Part shown: positions 26,317 through 35,033 of the stretch, in pieces | How positions within the stretch are numbered: the first letter of the stretch is position 1 | Layout: every line of letters begins with the position of its first letter | Source of the DNA: Paenibacillus sp. HGH0039 | Lineage (GTDB): Bacteria > Bacillota > Bacilli > Paenibacillales > NBRC-103111 | DNA length: 64,000 bases | Direction of reading: 5' to 3' | Assembly (NCBI RefSeq): GCF_000411255.1 | Contig: NZ_KE150413.1 | Coordinates: 2,766,580-2,830,579 of the forward strand | The notes under the pieces: generated by a model | Told to the model about the DNA's origin: nothing | The model's input: only the letters and a program-made list of their open reading frames with translations | Databases searched by the model: none | Made by a program: the position numbers and the translations under genes

Positions 26317-26494
26317 GGTTTCCCTCCGTTCCTAATTTCCAAATTATACCTTTTGTACTTATTGTATCACATAATAAATACTGAAATCAGTGCCAACATC
26401 CATCGCCTCTATCTCATTTATACGCTTCATAACAACGGACGCCCTGTCAGATATGTGATTATGAGTAGGAGTGGCATGCCCATCCACCCCTTTT

Positions 26495-26679
26495 CTAGAG
26501 ACTTAAAAGTTCATCAAGGAGTTTAATCATTTCTTTTGCCTGATTTTCATCAGTAAAACAATTAGTATTCATCTGGATCAGACCAAATTTTAATCAAACG
26601 GGGCGATTCCGATACCTTCATTTTCTCAAGCGTAAGCGTTTTACCTCCACTATATTTTATAGTCTGGTTCCGTAGCTGC
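26495..26679 (-). pseudogene. Frameshifted small protein relic
   Basis: One frame gives NQTIKYSGGKTLTLEKMKVS then ESPRLIKIWSDPDEY and a stop. A second frame overlaps at ATGAATAC and continues NCFTDENQAKEMIKLLDELLSL. Joined, they read as a single ~60-residue acidic protein tail, broken by a frameshift, with no start codon at the left. Context suggests an immunity-type protein. The remaining intergenic sequence (26317-26494 and 26680-26877) shows nothing. Confidence 0.4.
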
Positions 26680-26877
26680 TATTTTCTGCAGGCTCCATAC
26701 TTAAATTGCTAGGGAGATTGTGCAACCCCCATTTGCACAGATGGATATTTAAAAATATGGGTTTATCTTGTGAACCATAATTTTTTTCATACTTTATCTT
26801 TCAAAAATAATTTACATTATCACGCCTGCGCAATTACTGTAAGAACGGCTTTCTTGTTGAGGTCGAAGTCATTGCAG

Positions 26878-28032
26878 TTAAATGGACATTTTATGAGCCA
26901 ACACAATGGCATTTACCGCTGACACGGTATCCTTGGCTACCAGCTGTTCATCCAGCTTCAAATGAAGTTGTAAGGTAGAGACTGGTGGATTTTTAGTAGA
27001 AATCATGAGCTCAACCTCATGAGATGAAAGCACCTTCGCTTGCATGATTTGCAGCCAGGGGACAAGATCGGGTAATGATTTATCCTCCGAAGGGCCGGTT
27101 TCCATGCCATCCACCCCAATAGGTGAATGCCCATCGAAATACTCAATCCGGAGCACAGCATAAGAGGGGGTACTGTTCCACTTCAAGGTCGTGGCCTCCT
27201 CCAGCCGATGGCGGGAGGTTCTTTTAGGAGCGATAATCACATGCCACAAAACGATAAACAGAGAGGGGATGAGGAAGCCGAACACCGCCAACCAACCACT
27301 GGAAGTCTTGACATAGACGGTAAGAAAGAGGGCTGCGGACAGAATCGCAAGCAACCATATGTAGAGCTCCTGCCGCCATTTGGGCTGGCGCTTCCCAGAT
27401 GCTGGAGGAATGGACTGTGCCGGCTGAATTTCCGGAATTTCCGGAGCTTGCTCCGTCTGAGTTACCGTACGTTCTCTCCATGGCAAATGCTCCCCATTCA
27501 GCATATAGAAGTTATCGGCTGCTCCCTGCCAGACCTTCTCCTGCGAGGGATGCGGCGACTGCCAGAGGGTAACGTATTCTTGAATGTCTTTCAGATAGAG
27601 GGCGGGATCGCCCGTGAACGAGAAATATTGCGAAAGCTCCAGATGAATAACGGCAGCAGAATACCGCTGTACATGGGTCGATAAGGTTTCCAGCCACTCA
27701 TGTACAGGAGCGGCAAGCGAAGGGAAATGGGCCAGCATGCCGGGTAAACTCAGGCGCAACTGCTCTGCAGCATCCGCCCATGGAATCTGCCATTGGAATG
27801 CCTCGGAAAAGCCTTCCCACTCCGGCAGATCCTCCACATCCGGTTGGTCCATATGGGGTTGAATCTTGCTCCATGCATGCATAAGCTGCCCGCTATAGCG
27901 CTGGAACTGCTCTTGGCTGACCAGACAAAACCATACTGGAGCGAGAAAATTATTCGTCTCGAAAGCTATATTCTCATAATCGACTGAATCTGTATCGGCG
28001 TTTGTAACGCTCAGGAACGTCCGGTTTCCCAT
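26878..28032 (-). CDS. Uncharacterised membrane protein
   Basis: The 384-residue protein has a soluble N-terminal half (aromatic-rich, IQPHMDQPDVEDLPEWEGFS), a Pro/Gln-rich linker near 195-215, two adjacent transmembrane helices (about 222-242 and 246-268) and a C-terminal domain ending VNAIVLAHKMSI. GAAAGGATCTTATATG places the start. I do not recognise the family. Its position at the end of the SUKH/zinc-ribbon island suggests a contact-immunity or toxin-related role, but that is context only. Confidence 0.6.
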   Translation of the reverse strand: MGNRTFLSVTNADTDSVDYENIAFETNNFLAPVWFCLVSQEQFQRYSGQLMHAWSKIQPHMDQPDVEDLPEWEGFSEAFQWQIPWADAAEQLRLSLPGMLAHFPSLAAPVHEWLETLSTHVQRYSAAVIHLELSQYFSFTGDPALYLKDIQEYVTLWQSPHPSQEKVWQGAADNFYMLNGEHLPWRERTVTQTEQAPEIPEIQPAQSIPPASGKRQPKWRQELYIWLLAILSAALFLTVYVKTSSGWLAVFGFLIPSLFIVLWHVIIAPKRTSRHRLEEATTLKWNSTPSYAVLRIEYFDGHSPIGVDGMETGPSEDKSLPDLVPWLQIMQAKVLSSHEVELMISTKNPPVSTLQLHLKLDEQLVAKDTVSAVNAIVLAHKMSI

Positions 28033-28383
28033 ATAAGATCCTTTCCTCCTACCTTCGTTTCACATCCAATAATGGAGAGAAAAACTTTCCAACCACACAT
28101 TGGAGGGTTATTTGGCATGCACAGATTCTATTATAGCATCATCTTTTTAAACTTTTCTTGAATTATCTTGACAAAATATTAGCTGGTTTAGCGTAATCCA
28201 GGGGGATCATGCATTACACGTTTGATGGTCGATTCACATTTGCAAAAAAAGAGAGACCGGGAAAATTCCTAGCCTCTCTTGAATAACTATTTAGGTACTG
28301 TTGAAGTAGACCAAGCTAGCTCCCCTATAACTGCTTTCTCCTTATCATTTATCACTTTTCTTATCAAAAGGATTGTGCAATAG
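28033..28383. other. Intergenic stretch; weak hairpin only
   Basis: There is no coding frame with support. AAGAGAG and CTCTCTT (28246-28280) can pair around an 18-base loop after an A-run and may terminate transcription. A promoter for the gene starting at 28032 would lie at its right-hand end, in the 28035-28150 AT-rich part. Confidence 0.4.
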
Positions 28384-29622
28384 CTAATTCCCCAGTTTTT
28401 TCACTCGGCCCATAAAACCGTGGAGTGTTCGGACAAATTCATTTCCGGTTAAATGTCCTAACCCTCCAGAAGCACAATCAATTTCATTGTACCGCCAATT
28501 CCGGTCTCTTCGGATGCTAGGCCCGTAGATCAGAATCGGAACGGGGTCGCCGGTATGTTCTCCAACCTCACAAGGCGTTGAGTGATCGGCAGCCAATGCG
28601 AGATACGTGTTTTCAGGCAGTCCCTGAGCGATAAGCCCCACCATTTTATCGAACTGCTCGATCGCTTTTGCTTTTTCAAGCGGTTCATTATCATGACCTT
28701 TTAGGTCAGGCGCCTTGAAATGGACCAAAACCATGTCACTGTGGGCGATTTCTTCGATCGCCAGTTTAGCTTTCAGCTCAATATTCGTATCGATATTTCC
28801 TGTCATACTGCTATCCGTGATGGCTTTAAAGCCGGCCAGCCGTGCAACACCGAGAACCGTACTTTCTCCCGCGATGCAGCTTCCCTTTATATTTAGTTCA
28901 TCCGTGACGGGCTCAAGCCGAGCCATCTTCCCGGCTCCCCTCGTAAGAATAAAATTAGCAGGCAGTTTGCCCTGTTCGATACGTTTGGCATTGACTGGAT
29001 GATCCGATAAGATGGCGTGAAATTTAGAAAGAAGCCTATTTAGTATCGATGCCGTTCTCTTGGATTCCTCGGAATCGTCCAGCGGCTGTACCTCTTCATA
29101 GGGACATCCATCGTTCGGTGCTTTAGGGTCCGAATCGCTGACATTTTCGCTCAATCCGGATCCCCGCAGGATAAGTACAGCTCGATGCTCCGTTGCCGGC
29201 TTAAAATACACCTTTACCCCTTGAAGCTCCAAACCGTCGATTGCATTCGCGATTTCATCCGTTCCCTCTCGTATCCGTCCCGCTCTGCGATCGACAACGA
29301 TTCCGTATTCGTCCACCGTGGCGAAATTGCACCGAAGCACGACATCTCCCTCTTGAACATCCATTCCGATTCCCAAAGCTTCGATCGGTCCCCGTCCGGG
29401 ATAATGATGCGGCTGGTAGCCGAATAAAATCATATGCCCCATATCCGTTCCCACGGGAATGCCCGAACCGATCAAATCCATCATGCCTGAAATGCCCATC
29501 AAAGCTAGCTTGTCCAAATGAGGCGTCTTCGCGAATTCCAACGGCGTTTCATGATTAAGCAATGGGTGGGGGCGGTCCCCTACCCCGTCAGCAATGGCTA
29601 AAATAACTTTTCTCTGCAGCAT
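28384..29622 (-). CDS. ApgM-like phosphoglycerate mutase family protein (alkaline phosphatase superfamily)
   Basis: The 412-residue protein matches the archaeal-type cofactor-independent phosphoglycerate mutase family. It has the metal site ILAIADGVGD at the N-terminus, TGNIDTNIELKAK, DMVLVHFKAPDLKGHDNEP, and ADHSTPCEVGEHTGDPVPIL. At the nucleophile position it reads PVGTDMGHMILFGY where ApgM enzymes usually have Ser (PVGSD), so Thr may be the nucleophile, as in NPP- or phosphonoacetate-hydrolase-like members. It is cotranscribed 17 bases after a DASS anion transporter, so it may act on an imported anion rather than in glycolysis. AGGAGGATACC precedes the ATG. Confidence 0.8.
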   Translation of the reverse strand: MLQRKVILAIADGVGDRPHPLLNHETPLEFAKTPHLDKLALMGISGMMDLIGSGIPVGTDMGHMILFGYQPHHYPGRGPIEALGIGMDVQEGDVVLRCNFATVDEYGIVVDRRAGRIREGTDEIANAIDGLELQGVKVYFKPATEHRAVLILRGSGLSENVSDSDPKAPNDGCPYEEVQPLDDSEESKRTASILNRLLSKFHAILSDHPVNAKRIEQGKLPANFILTRGAGKMARLEPVTDELNIKGSCIAGESTVLGVARLAGFKAITDSSMTGNIDTNIELKAKLAIEEIAHSDMVLVHFKAPDLKGHDNEPLEKAKAIEQFDKMVGLIAQGLPENTYLALAADHSTPCEVGEHTGDPVPILIYGPSIRRDRNWRYNEIDCASGGLGHLTGNEFVRTLHGFMGRVKKLGN

Positions 29623-29639
29623 GGTATCCTCCTACTATT

Positions 29640-31130
29640 CTATATTCCGATTACTTTAAACCAGGTGAATATGGCCAAGCTGATCACGCAAGCACCGATA
29701 AAGCATGTAACGACCGCATATTTCACTTGATCCAATACGGTAAAATAGCCTGTTCCGAAATAGATGGTATTCACCTTGGAATGCGGGGGAAGCGTAATGG
29801 TGTACGTCATGGTCATGGCTGCGGCTAAAGCTAGCGGGACCGGGTCCATTCCGAGCGTTTTGGCCAGTGCGATGAATGCTGGTATCAATATCGTCACCCG
29901 GACGGTTTTGCTTGTAAAGATAAGATGGCTGTACATGCTGAGGAACACTACCACGATATAAACCAGAGCATGGTTCATCTGCTCTAAGCCCAGCGCTCCT
30001 ACGACCTTGCTAATGATCCATTCTGCGCCTTTCGATTTATCCAGCGCATTACCGACCGCGTAGGCACCTGCCGCGAAAATCATCAGCTCCCATTTGATGT
30101 TGGTCTCTTTCCATGTCAGCAAACCGACTCGGGGCAAGAGACACAGGAGCGCAGAGAGCACGGCCGTTTGTTCCGTGCTGATCTCGAAACCAAACCAAGC
30201 CTTGTGATAGTCACCGGTCGCCCATAGAATTACAGTAAAAATAAAGATCGCCACAGCCTTCTTTTCATCCAGGGAGAACGAACCCAACTTCTTTAACTCA
30301 TCCCTAAGAGTATCCATTGCGTTTGTGAAATTGTTTTCATCCTTGAATGAAAACAGCTTTAATCCGACGAAGAATGTGATGAGCATCGTAACGATCGCAG
30401 TGGGCATAGAGGCCAGAAGCCAATCCATGTAGCCGATGTCGCCCCCTGCTTGATCATTAATGAATCCGACTGCAATGATGTTTCCCGAAGTAGCCGTCAT
30501 GACACCCGATGTCGCAATCGCGTCGGCTTGAATCCCCTGGAGCATCATCGTCTTTCCAAGGTTGCTTTTACCCGGTATCGCTTTGTAGACTTCCAACAAA
30601 ATTAGGCAAATCGGCACCATAAGTGTAGCTCTAGCCGTAGTGGAAGGAACGAAGAAGGCGAGAATAAAATTGATCACAATCAATAAGAACAACGTCGTTT
30701 TCGGCGTCTTACCGAACTTTGTGACCATCCATAACGATAATCTTCTGCCCAAATTCGACTTGATCATGGCAGCGGTGAGAATAAACGCGGAGACCATCAG
30801 CCAGATGACGTCATACCCTAAAGTTTCGAACGCGACCGATTGATCCTTAACAGCTCCAACTAGAGGAAGCAGTAAAATCGCAATAATGGATGTCAAATAA
30901 ATAGGAATCGGGGTGGTAATCCAAAGAATGAGCGCTCCGGTGAATATGGCGATCGAACTTTGGGCTTGAGCGCTCATGCCTTCAGGCGTCGGCATAAAGA
31001 AAAGTAGCAATACGACCGTAATGGCCAGGGGAATCCCCCACTTCTTCAACCTTTCCTCCATCTTGCTTTTTTTCTTGATCGGCGGCTGTTTGTTATCACT
31101 TTCTACGCTCTCTTTGACCTCAGACATCTT
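29640..31130 (-). CDS. DASS/SLC13-family sodium-dependent anion transporter
   Basis: The ~496-residue protein has 11-13 membrane helices and the DASS landmarks: FVPSTTARATLMVP with the carboxylate-binding SxT tripeptide, and in the second half FTSKTVRVTILIPAF and TITLPPHSKVN. Substrates in the family are di- and tricarboxylates, sulfate or sulfonates. The ATG at 31128-31130 follows GGGGAGGGCACAAG and is preferred over one 20 codons upstream. It forms an operon with the ApgM-like gene and is divergent from a LysR-type regulator. Confidence 0.88.
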   Translation of the reverse strand, partial: KMSEVKESVESDNKQPPIKKKSKMEERLKKWGIPLAITVVLLLFFMPTPEGMSAQAQSSIAIFTGALILWITTPIPIYLTSIIAILLLPLVGAVKDQSVAFETLGYDVIWLMVSAFILTAAMIKSNLGRRLSLWMVTKFGKTPKTTLFLLIVINFILAFFVPSTTARATLMVPICLILLEVYKAIPGKSNLGKTMMLQGIQADAIATSGVMTATSGNIIAVGFINDQAGGDIGYMDWLLASMPTAIVTMLITFFVGLKLFSFKDENNFTNAMDTLRDELKKLGSFSLDEKKAVAIFIFTVILWATGDYHKAWFGFEISTEQTAVLSALLCLLPRVGLLTWKETNIKWELMIFAAGAYAVGNALDKSKGAEWIISKVVGALGLEQMNHALVYIVVVFLSMYSHLIFTSKTVRVTILIPAFIALAKTLGMDPVPLALAAAMTMTYTITLPPHSKVNTIYFGTGYFTVLDQVKYAVVTCFIGACVISLAIFTWFKVIGI

Positions 31131-31394
31131 GTGCCCTCCCCGTCTAATGATAACGCTTTCATAATAAACAATATTTTTGCTTGAATCCATTTGATTTTAT
31201 TCTTGTAATCATCACATCTTGTTATCGTTCCCGCCTCTCTGGCAACCATCATTCATACATTGAATCCCCATCCTTCTATTTATTTTTATTTGCACTTTTA
31301 GTATAGTAACGATAGTTGCATCAATCAATTTGATTATCTTTTATAAACAATAACAAATCATTATAATACAATTCCCATGAAAGGTGACCTGTTT

Positions 31395-32318
31395 ATGAAC
31401 TTCAGCAAACTGCAAACGTTCCTCACTCTATCCGAGTGCTTGAACTTTACGGAAGCGGCCGAATTGCTCTATTGCTCCCAACCGTCCGTAAGCATGCAAA
31501 TTCAAAGCATGGAAGCGGAGTTGGGGGTATTACTTTTTGACCGGATCGGCAAAAAGCTTTACCTGACCAAACAAGGCGAGCACTTCAAGCCTTATGCGGA
31601 GCAAATGATCAACCTGCTGCATTCAGCTAAAGATCATATCAGGCAGTTGGAGGACTTATCCTATGGTACATTATCGTTCGGTGCGAGCAATTTTGTGGGT
31701 GTCTATCTGCTCCCCATGATCCTGCGCAATTACTCCAAAACGTTTCCAAATATTAAAATCAACATGAGCATTACTTCTTCTAGCCATCTTATTCACATGT
31801 TGGATTCTAATAAAGTTGAATTTCTTGTTCTGTCTGATCGAGTTTTGATGGATGAATCCCGTTTTGAAAGTAAAACTTTTTACGATGACGAGCTTGTTCT
31901 TATTGTCAATCCTTTGCACCCGCTTGCCGCAAAGCCGGATTGTACCCTACAGGAATTGGCCAACGAAACGTTCATAATAAAACCTGATAAATCGGCCACG
32001 CGAAGTTATTTGGAAGGAAAATTTGAGGAATTAGGGTTTACTCCGCCTAAATATCTGGAAATCAGCAACTTGGAAGGAATTAAACAAGCGGTCATCCATG
32101 AACTTGGCGTATCGATTGTTTCTAATTTTGCCATTCAACAAGAAGTTAAAAACGGATTAATCGTCAAAATACCCATAAGAGGAGTTACCTTCATTAGAGG
32201 GATCTGTTATGTTTATCATCGCCAAAAACATCTTTCTCCTGCGGCCAAACAACTTGTTTCATTATTGGATCATTTCTATGAAATCCGGGACCCTTACCGG
32301 CCCGTTATGGAATCGTAA
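31395..32318 (+). CDS. LysR family transcriptional regulator (CysB/CbbR-like)
   Basis: The ~307-residue activator has an N-terminal winged HTH (NFTEAAELLYCSQPSVSMQI) and a periplasmic-binding-protein-like effector domain from about residue 90. The ATG at 31395 follows GAAAGGTGACCTGTTT and suits the family N-terminus MNFSKLQTFLTLSE. It is divergent from the DASS/ApgM operon across about 260 bp, which contains TATAAT at about 31360. It is the likely substrate-responsive activator of that operon. Confidence 0.9.
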   Translation: MNFSKLQTFLTLSECLNFTEAAELLYCSQPSVSMQIQSMEAELGVLLFDRIGKKLYLTKQGEHFKPYAEQMINLLHSAKDHIRQLEDLSYGTLSFGASNFVGVYLLPMILRNYSKTFPNIKINMSITSSSHLIHMLDSNKVEFLVLSDRVLMDESRFESKTFYDDELVLIVNPLHPLAAKPDCTLQELANETFIIKPDKSATRSYLEGKFEELGFTPPKYLEISNLEGIKQAVIHELGVSIVSNFAIQQEVKNGLIVKIPIRGVTFIRGICYVYHRQKHLSPAAKQLVSLLDHFYEIRDPYRPVMES

Positions 32319-32369
32319 GAAGGACGTACGAGATGCTCCTGTGCTCGGCAATGAATACATCTTCTTGTT

Positions 32370-32489
32370 CAAATACGGGTAAGGATATATGTTCTTATCC
32401 AGAGCAAAAGACAAGAACATGTATCGTTAAAATAAAAAAAAGCCGCAACCATGCGGCTCCTTAACGTTGTATGTTCTTGTCCTCCGACA
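32370..32489 (-). repeat. GACAAGAAC structured repeat, copy 8
   Basis: A divergent copy. Arm c is AAGGATATATGTTCTTATC, the loop is CAGAGCAAA, and arm b is GACAAGAACATGTATCGTT. The hairpin is perfect here, GCCGC-AACCAT-GCGGC with an eight-base A-run on its left, giving a textbook minus-strand terminator. Arm a (GTTGTATGTTCTTGTC) and CTCCGACA follow. It lies ~90 bp after the 3' end of the hydrolase gene that stops at 32577, and could terminate it. Confidence 0.9.
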
Positions 32490-32576
32490 TGTCTTGTCCA
32501 ATGACACAAACATACCCTTTGTTAAACCTGTCTACTTGAAGGGGAGCCTATCAAAATCGGTAGCCTGCTCCGTAAT

Positions 32577-34079
32577 TTATAATAGCGAGGTTTCGAACTT
32601 CACCTCCGGAAAGCGGCTCTCCGGTCCTTTCATTAAGATTCCGCCTTGATTTTTCAGATACATATCGAAGAAATCCAGCATATAGGCATTGATAACGGAG
32701 TTCGCTCTTTCGGGCGCAATCTTTCCTGTAATGCCCAGCATGTTGAAAATCGGAGAAATGAACTGTACGTCGGTAAAATTCAAATGCTCCGTATTGTCGA
32801 TATAGAGGAATTGCCCCCCTGAAGCAACCGTTTCGCGCATCCGTTCAAGCTCTAACTTTTTATCTTCCGTTACTTGATCCATCCACTCTCTTGTGTTGCC
32901 CATGCGTTTAAGCTCTGCCTCCGTGTAGGCGTGGTTATCCGTCACCATCTTTAATCTTTCGAATTCGCTTTCCGAGTTCATGAACAAAAACGGCTTTCGC
33001 AGACCCTCTCTGTCACGCAGTCGATAAAGCGCTCCATCCAAGTCTATTCCAACCGCGATTCGCGGATCATAAGAAGCGTCATAGGCCGTCGCTCCGCCGA
33101 TGGAATGACCGAACACCCCGACATGACCGAGATCAATCCTCCCTTTTAGATAACTTGGAATCTGCCCCGATTGGATGAGCTCGAATTGATTCAGCGTAAA
33201 CGCCACATCGTCGGTTAAAACTTTTCCCAACTTGTCGCGATTTCCGCTTTCCGTCCGGTAATCATGGTCGGGCGAGAATAAGTCGTTGGTATTGATGGTC
33301 GTGATTCGACCGTCCGGAAACTCGGTTGCAAATGTATTGTAGGTGTGGTCGATCACTGCCACGATATATCCGTGACTCGCGAGATTTTCGGCTTGCGACG
33401 TGTGGAGGAACCTGGAAGAGCCGAAACCGGGATTCGCAAGGATCAGCGGGTATGAAGTCTGTGCCGAAGAGACTTCGGCCCCCGAATAAGCATGACCGGA
33501 TACGTACTTCAGGTGTTGCAAAGTAAACCCGGGAAGGCCGTAGTTCGCGGCCATATAACGTAAAATCTGGGTATCGGGAATAAGGGGAGCGTACTTGCCG
33601 GTGCCAGCTTGAGCCGGATACCATACCTGAACCATCAATTCTCTCTTACTATCTTTAGCTTCGTCGAAAATCTCTTCCCTATTTGTATCCACAAAATGAT
33701 AAGTTTGCGTTCCTACCTTAAATTTACCTGTCGGTTCAGGTAGTTTAAATACAGGAAAAGCATACACGAGGCCCGCTGTTACGACCAGCATTATCACTAT
33801 AGCGGTATAAACTGAACCCACCATGAATCGTGGGATTTTTTTTTGGCCGGTTTTTTTGAAATAGCTATAACCTGAAACCGCTAAAAAAATGATCGTTATG
33901 CAATATGGGAAAAATAGCTGAACTCTGTATCCTTCCACCGTCCAATGAATGACCAGTAAAAGTGTGGCGATCCCGCTGGCAACGAATACTGGAATTCTAC
34001 GCCGTCCTTTTTTTAATAGGACTGTTAATGCAAACAAGCCGATGTTTGACAAAAAAAGCAGCAGTTCAAACAGCCTCAT
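32577..34079 (-). CDS. Membrane-anchored alpha/beta hydrolase (PAF-acetylhydrolase-like)
   Basis: The 500-residue protein has four predicted helices in the first ~130 residues, then an exported or cytoplasmic-face hydrolase domain. It carries LILANPGFGSSRFL (oxyanion region), nucleophile motif GVFGHSIGGATAYDA, and a late HLNFTD segment with the catalytic His. The domain resembles the platelet-activating factor acetylhydrolase/dienelactone hydrolase group; natural substrate unknown. AAAGGAGAATCGAG precedes the ATG, which overlaps the TGA of a short upstream frame. Repeat copy 8 lies downstream and may be its terminator. Confidence 0.85.
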   Translation of the reverse strand: MRLFELLLFLSNIGLFALTVLLKKGRRRIPVFVASGIATLLLVIHWTVEGYRVQLFFPYCITIIFLAVSGYSYFKKTGQKKIPRFMVGSVYTAIVIMLVVTAGLVYAFPVFKLPEPTGKFKVGTQTYHFVDTNREEIFDEAKDSKRELMVQVWYPAQAGTGKYAPLIPDTQILRYMAANYGLPGFTLQHLKYVSGHAYSGAEVSSAQTSYPLILANPGFGSSRFLHTSQAENLASHGYIVAVIDHTYNTFATEFPDGRITTINTNDLFSPDHDYRTESGNRDKLGKVLTDDVAFTLNQFELIQSGQIPSYLKGRIDLGHVGVFGHSIGGATAYDASYDPRIAVGIDLDGALYRLRDREGLRKPFLFMNSESEFERLKMVTDNHAYTEAELKRMGNTREWMDQVTEDKKLELERMRETVASGGQFLYIDNTEHLNFTDVQFISPIFNMLGITGKIAPERANSVINAYMLDFFDMYLKNQGGILMKGPESRFPEVKFETSLL

Positions 34080-34258
34080 CTCGATTCTCCTTTTATTTTC
34101 TTTTGCCCCAATTTTATCCTGACAGGCTGGCCTAAGCTATCTATTTGCCTTACATCTACCTTACAATTTTGTAATTCGATCTTGCGGTATTGGAGGACTT
34201 GTAAAACGGTTTCCAATAAACGATCCTTCCTTCGATTCATTATTTCTACGATTTTCAT
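34076..34258 (-). CDS. Short uncertain ORF coupled to the hydrolase gene
   Basis: A 60-codon frame (MKIVEIMNRRKDRLLETVLQ ... KLGQKKIKGESR) ends in a TGA overlapping the hydrolase ATG. Its first ~16 codons are almost identical to those of the broken frame near 19115, then the sequences diverge, so this ORF is chimeric. Without homology it may be a leader peptide, a relic or chance. Confidence 0.25.
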   Translation of the reverse strand: MKIVEIMNRRKDRLLETVLQVLQYRKIELQNCKVDVRQIDSLGQPVRIKLGQKKIKGESR

Positions 34259-34450
34259 ACAGTGAATTGTTTTTATCCGTATTGTAGTAAATCAAATATG
34301 GTCCTCACCTGAAGTCAAGATTAATACTATCCTTGTTCGACATTTCACTCTTTATGGGAAAATAAATAAGCCGGTCCTTTAGCAGTACGCTAAGGGGGCG
34401 GCTATCTCATGTATTCGGAGGGATTTTTTATTTTATAAGACTGTCGCTGT

Positions 34451-34482
34451 TTTATTGAACTAACGTTTCGCGTTAATTCAAT
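34451..34482. repeat. AACTAACG palindrome family, copy 3
   Basis: TTTATTGAACTAACG-TTTCG-CGTTAATTCAAT is an inverted repeat at the 3' side of the DinB-like gene. A half copy (ATCCGTTAGTTTAATCA) lies on the other side of that gene at 35022-35040, so the gene is bracketed by the two. Confidence 0.7.
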
Positions 34483-34521
34483 GCCAATCCCATTCCGAGT
34501 AATGGTGATTATTAGGCCTTG

Positions 34522-34977
34522 TTAGAGCCTTGCGAACGTGATGTAATCGACTTGGGCAGGCTCTGCCGATTCGATCCGAAGTGCCCGGTTGATCTGTCCC
34601 CGGTGATATTGCCCATGTAAGAGGACCTGCGACAGGATGTCCCGGACGGACGTTCGGAACGGAACCCCGCTCTGGTTCGCATAGTCGATCATCTCGTCCA
34701 ACTCGGAGTCCTCGAGCCCTTCGATATAGACGCGATATTGCTCGGCGTTTTCTTCGAACATCGTCCGGATCGCCGTCAGGTCTTCGGCTTCCTCCCACAA
34801 CGAATATTGCGCGCTGCCCTTGCCCTGCAATCGGGACAGCCAAACTCGTTCCGCGACCGCGACGTGCCGAACCAGCTTCAGAAGGTCCTTGTTCTTCGTC
34901 TCACTCTCCTCGAGCGCGTCCAAGATGCGTCCGTCCGCCCAGTAGAGATGGTCCATCATGCACTTGATCGTCTTCAT
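34522..34977 (-). CDS. DinB/YfiT-like four-helix metalloprotein
   Basis: The 151-residue protein has the DinB superfamily pattern with three metal-ligand His positions: one in MDHLYWADGRILD, one in RHVAVAERVWLSRL and one in LLHGQYHRGQIN. Members bind a divalent metal and many are thiol transferases (bacillithiol- or mycothiol-linked); this one is unassigned. AAACCGAAATG gives the start, with AGGGGGAAACCGAA upstream. It is monocistronic. Confidence 0.85.
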   Translation of the reverse strand: MKTIKCMMDHLYWADGRILDALEESETKNKDLLKLVRHVAVAERVWLSRLQGKGSAQYSLWEEAEDLTAIRTMFEENAEQYRVYIEGLEDSELDEMIDYANQSGVPFRTSVRDILSQVLLHGQYHRGQINRALRIESAEPAQVDYITFARL

Positions 34978-35033
34978 TTCGGTTTCCCCCTCTTCGTCTC
35001 ATCGATTACTTGAACCTACTGTTATCCGTTAGT

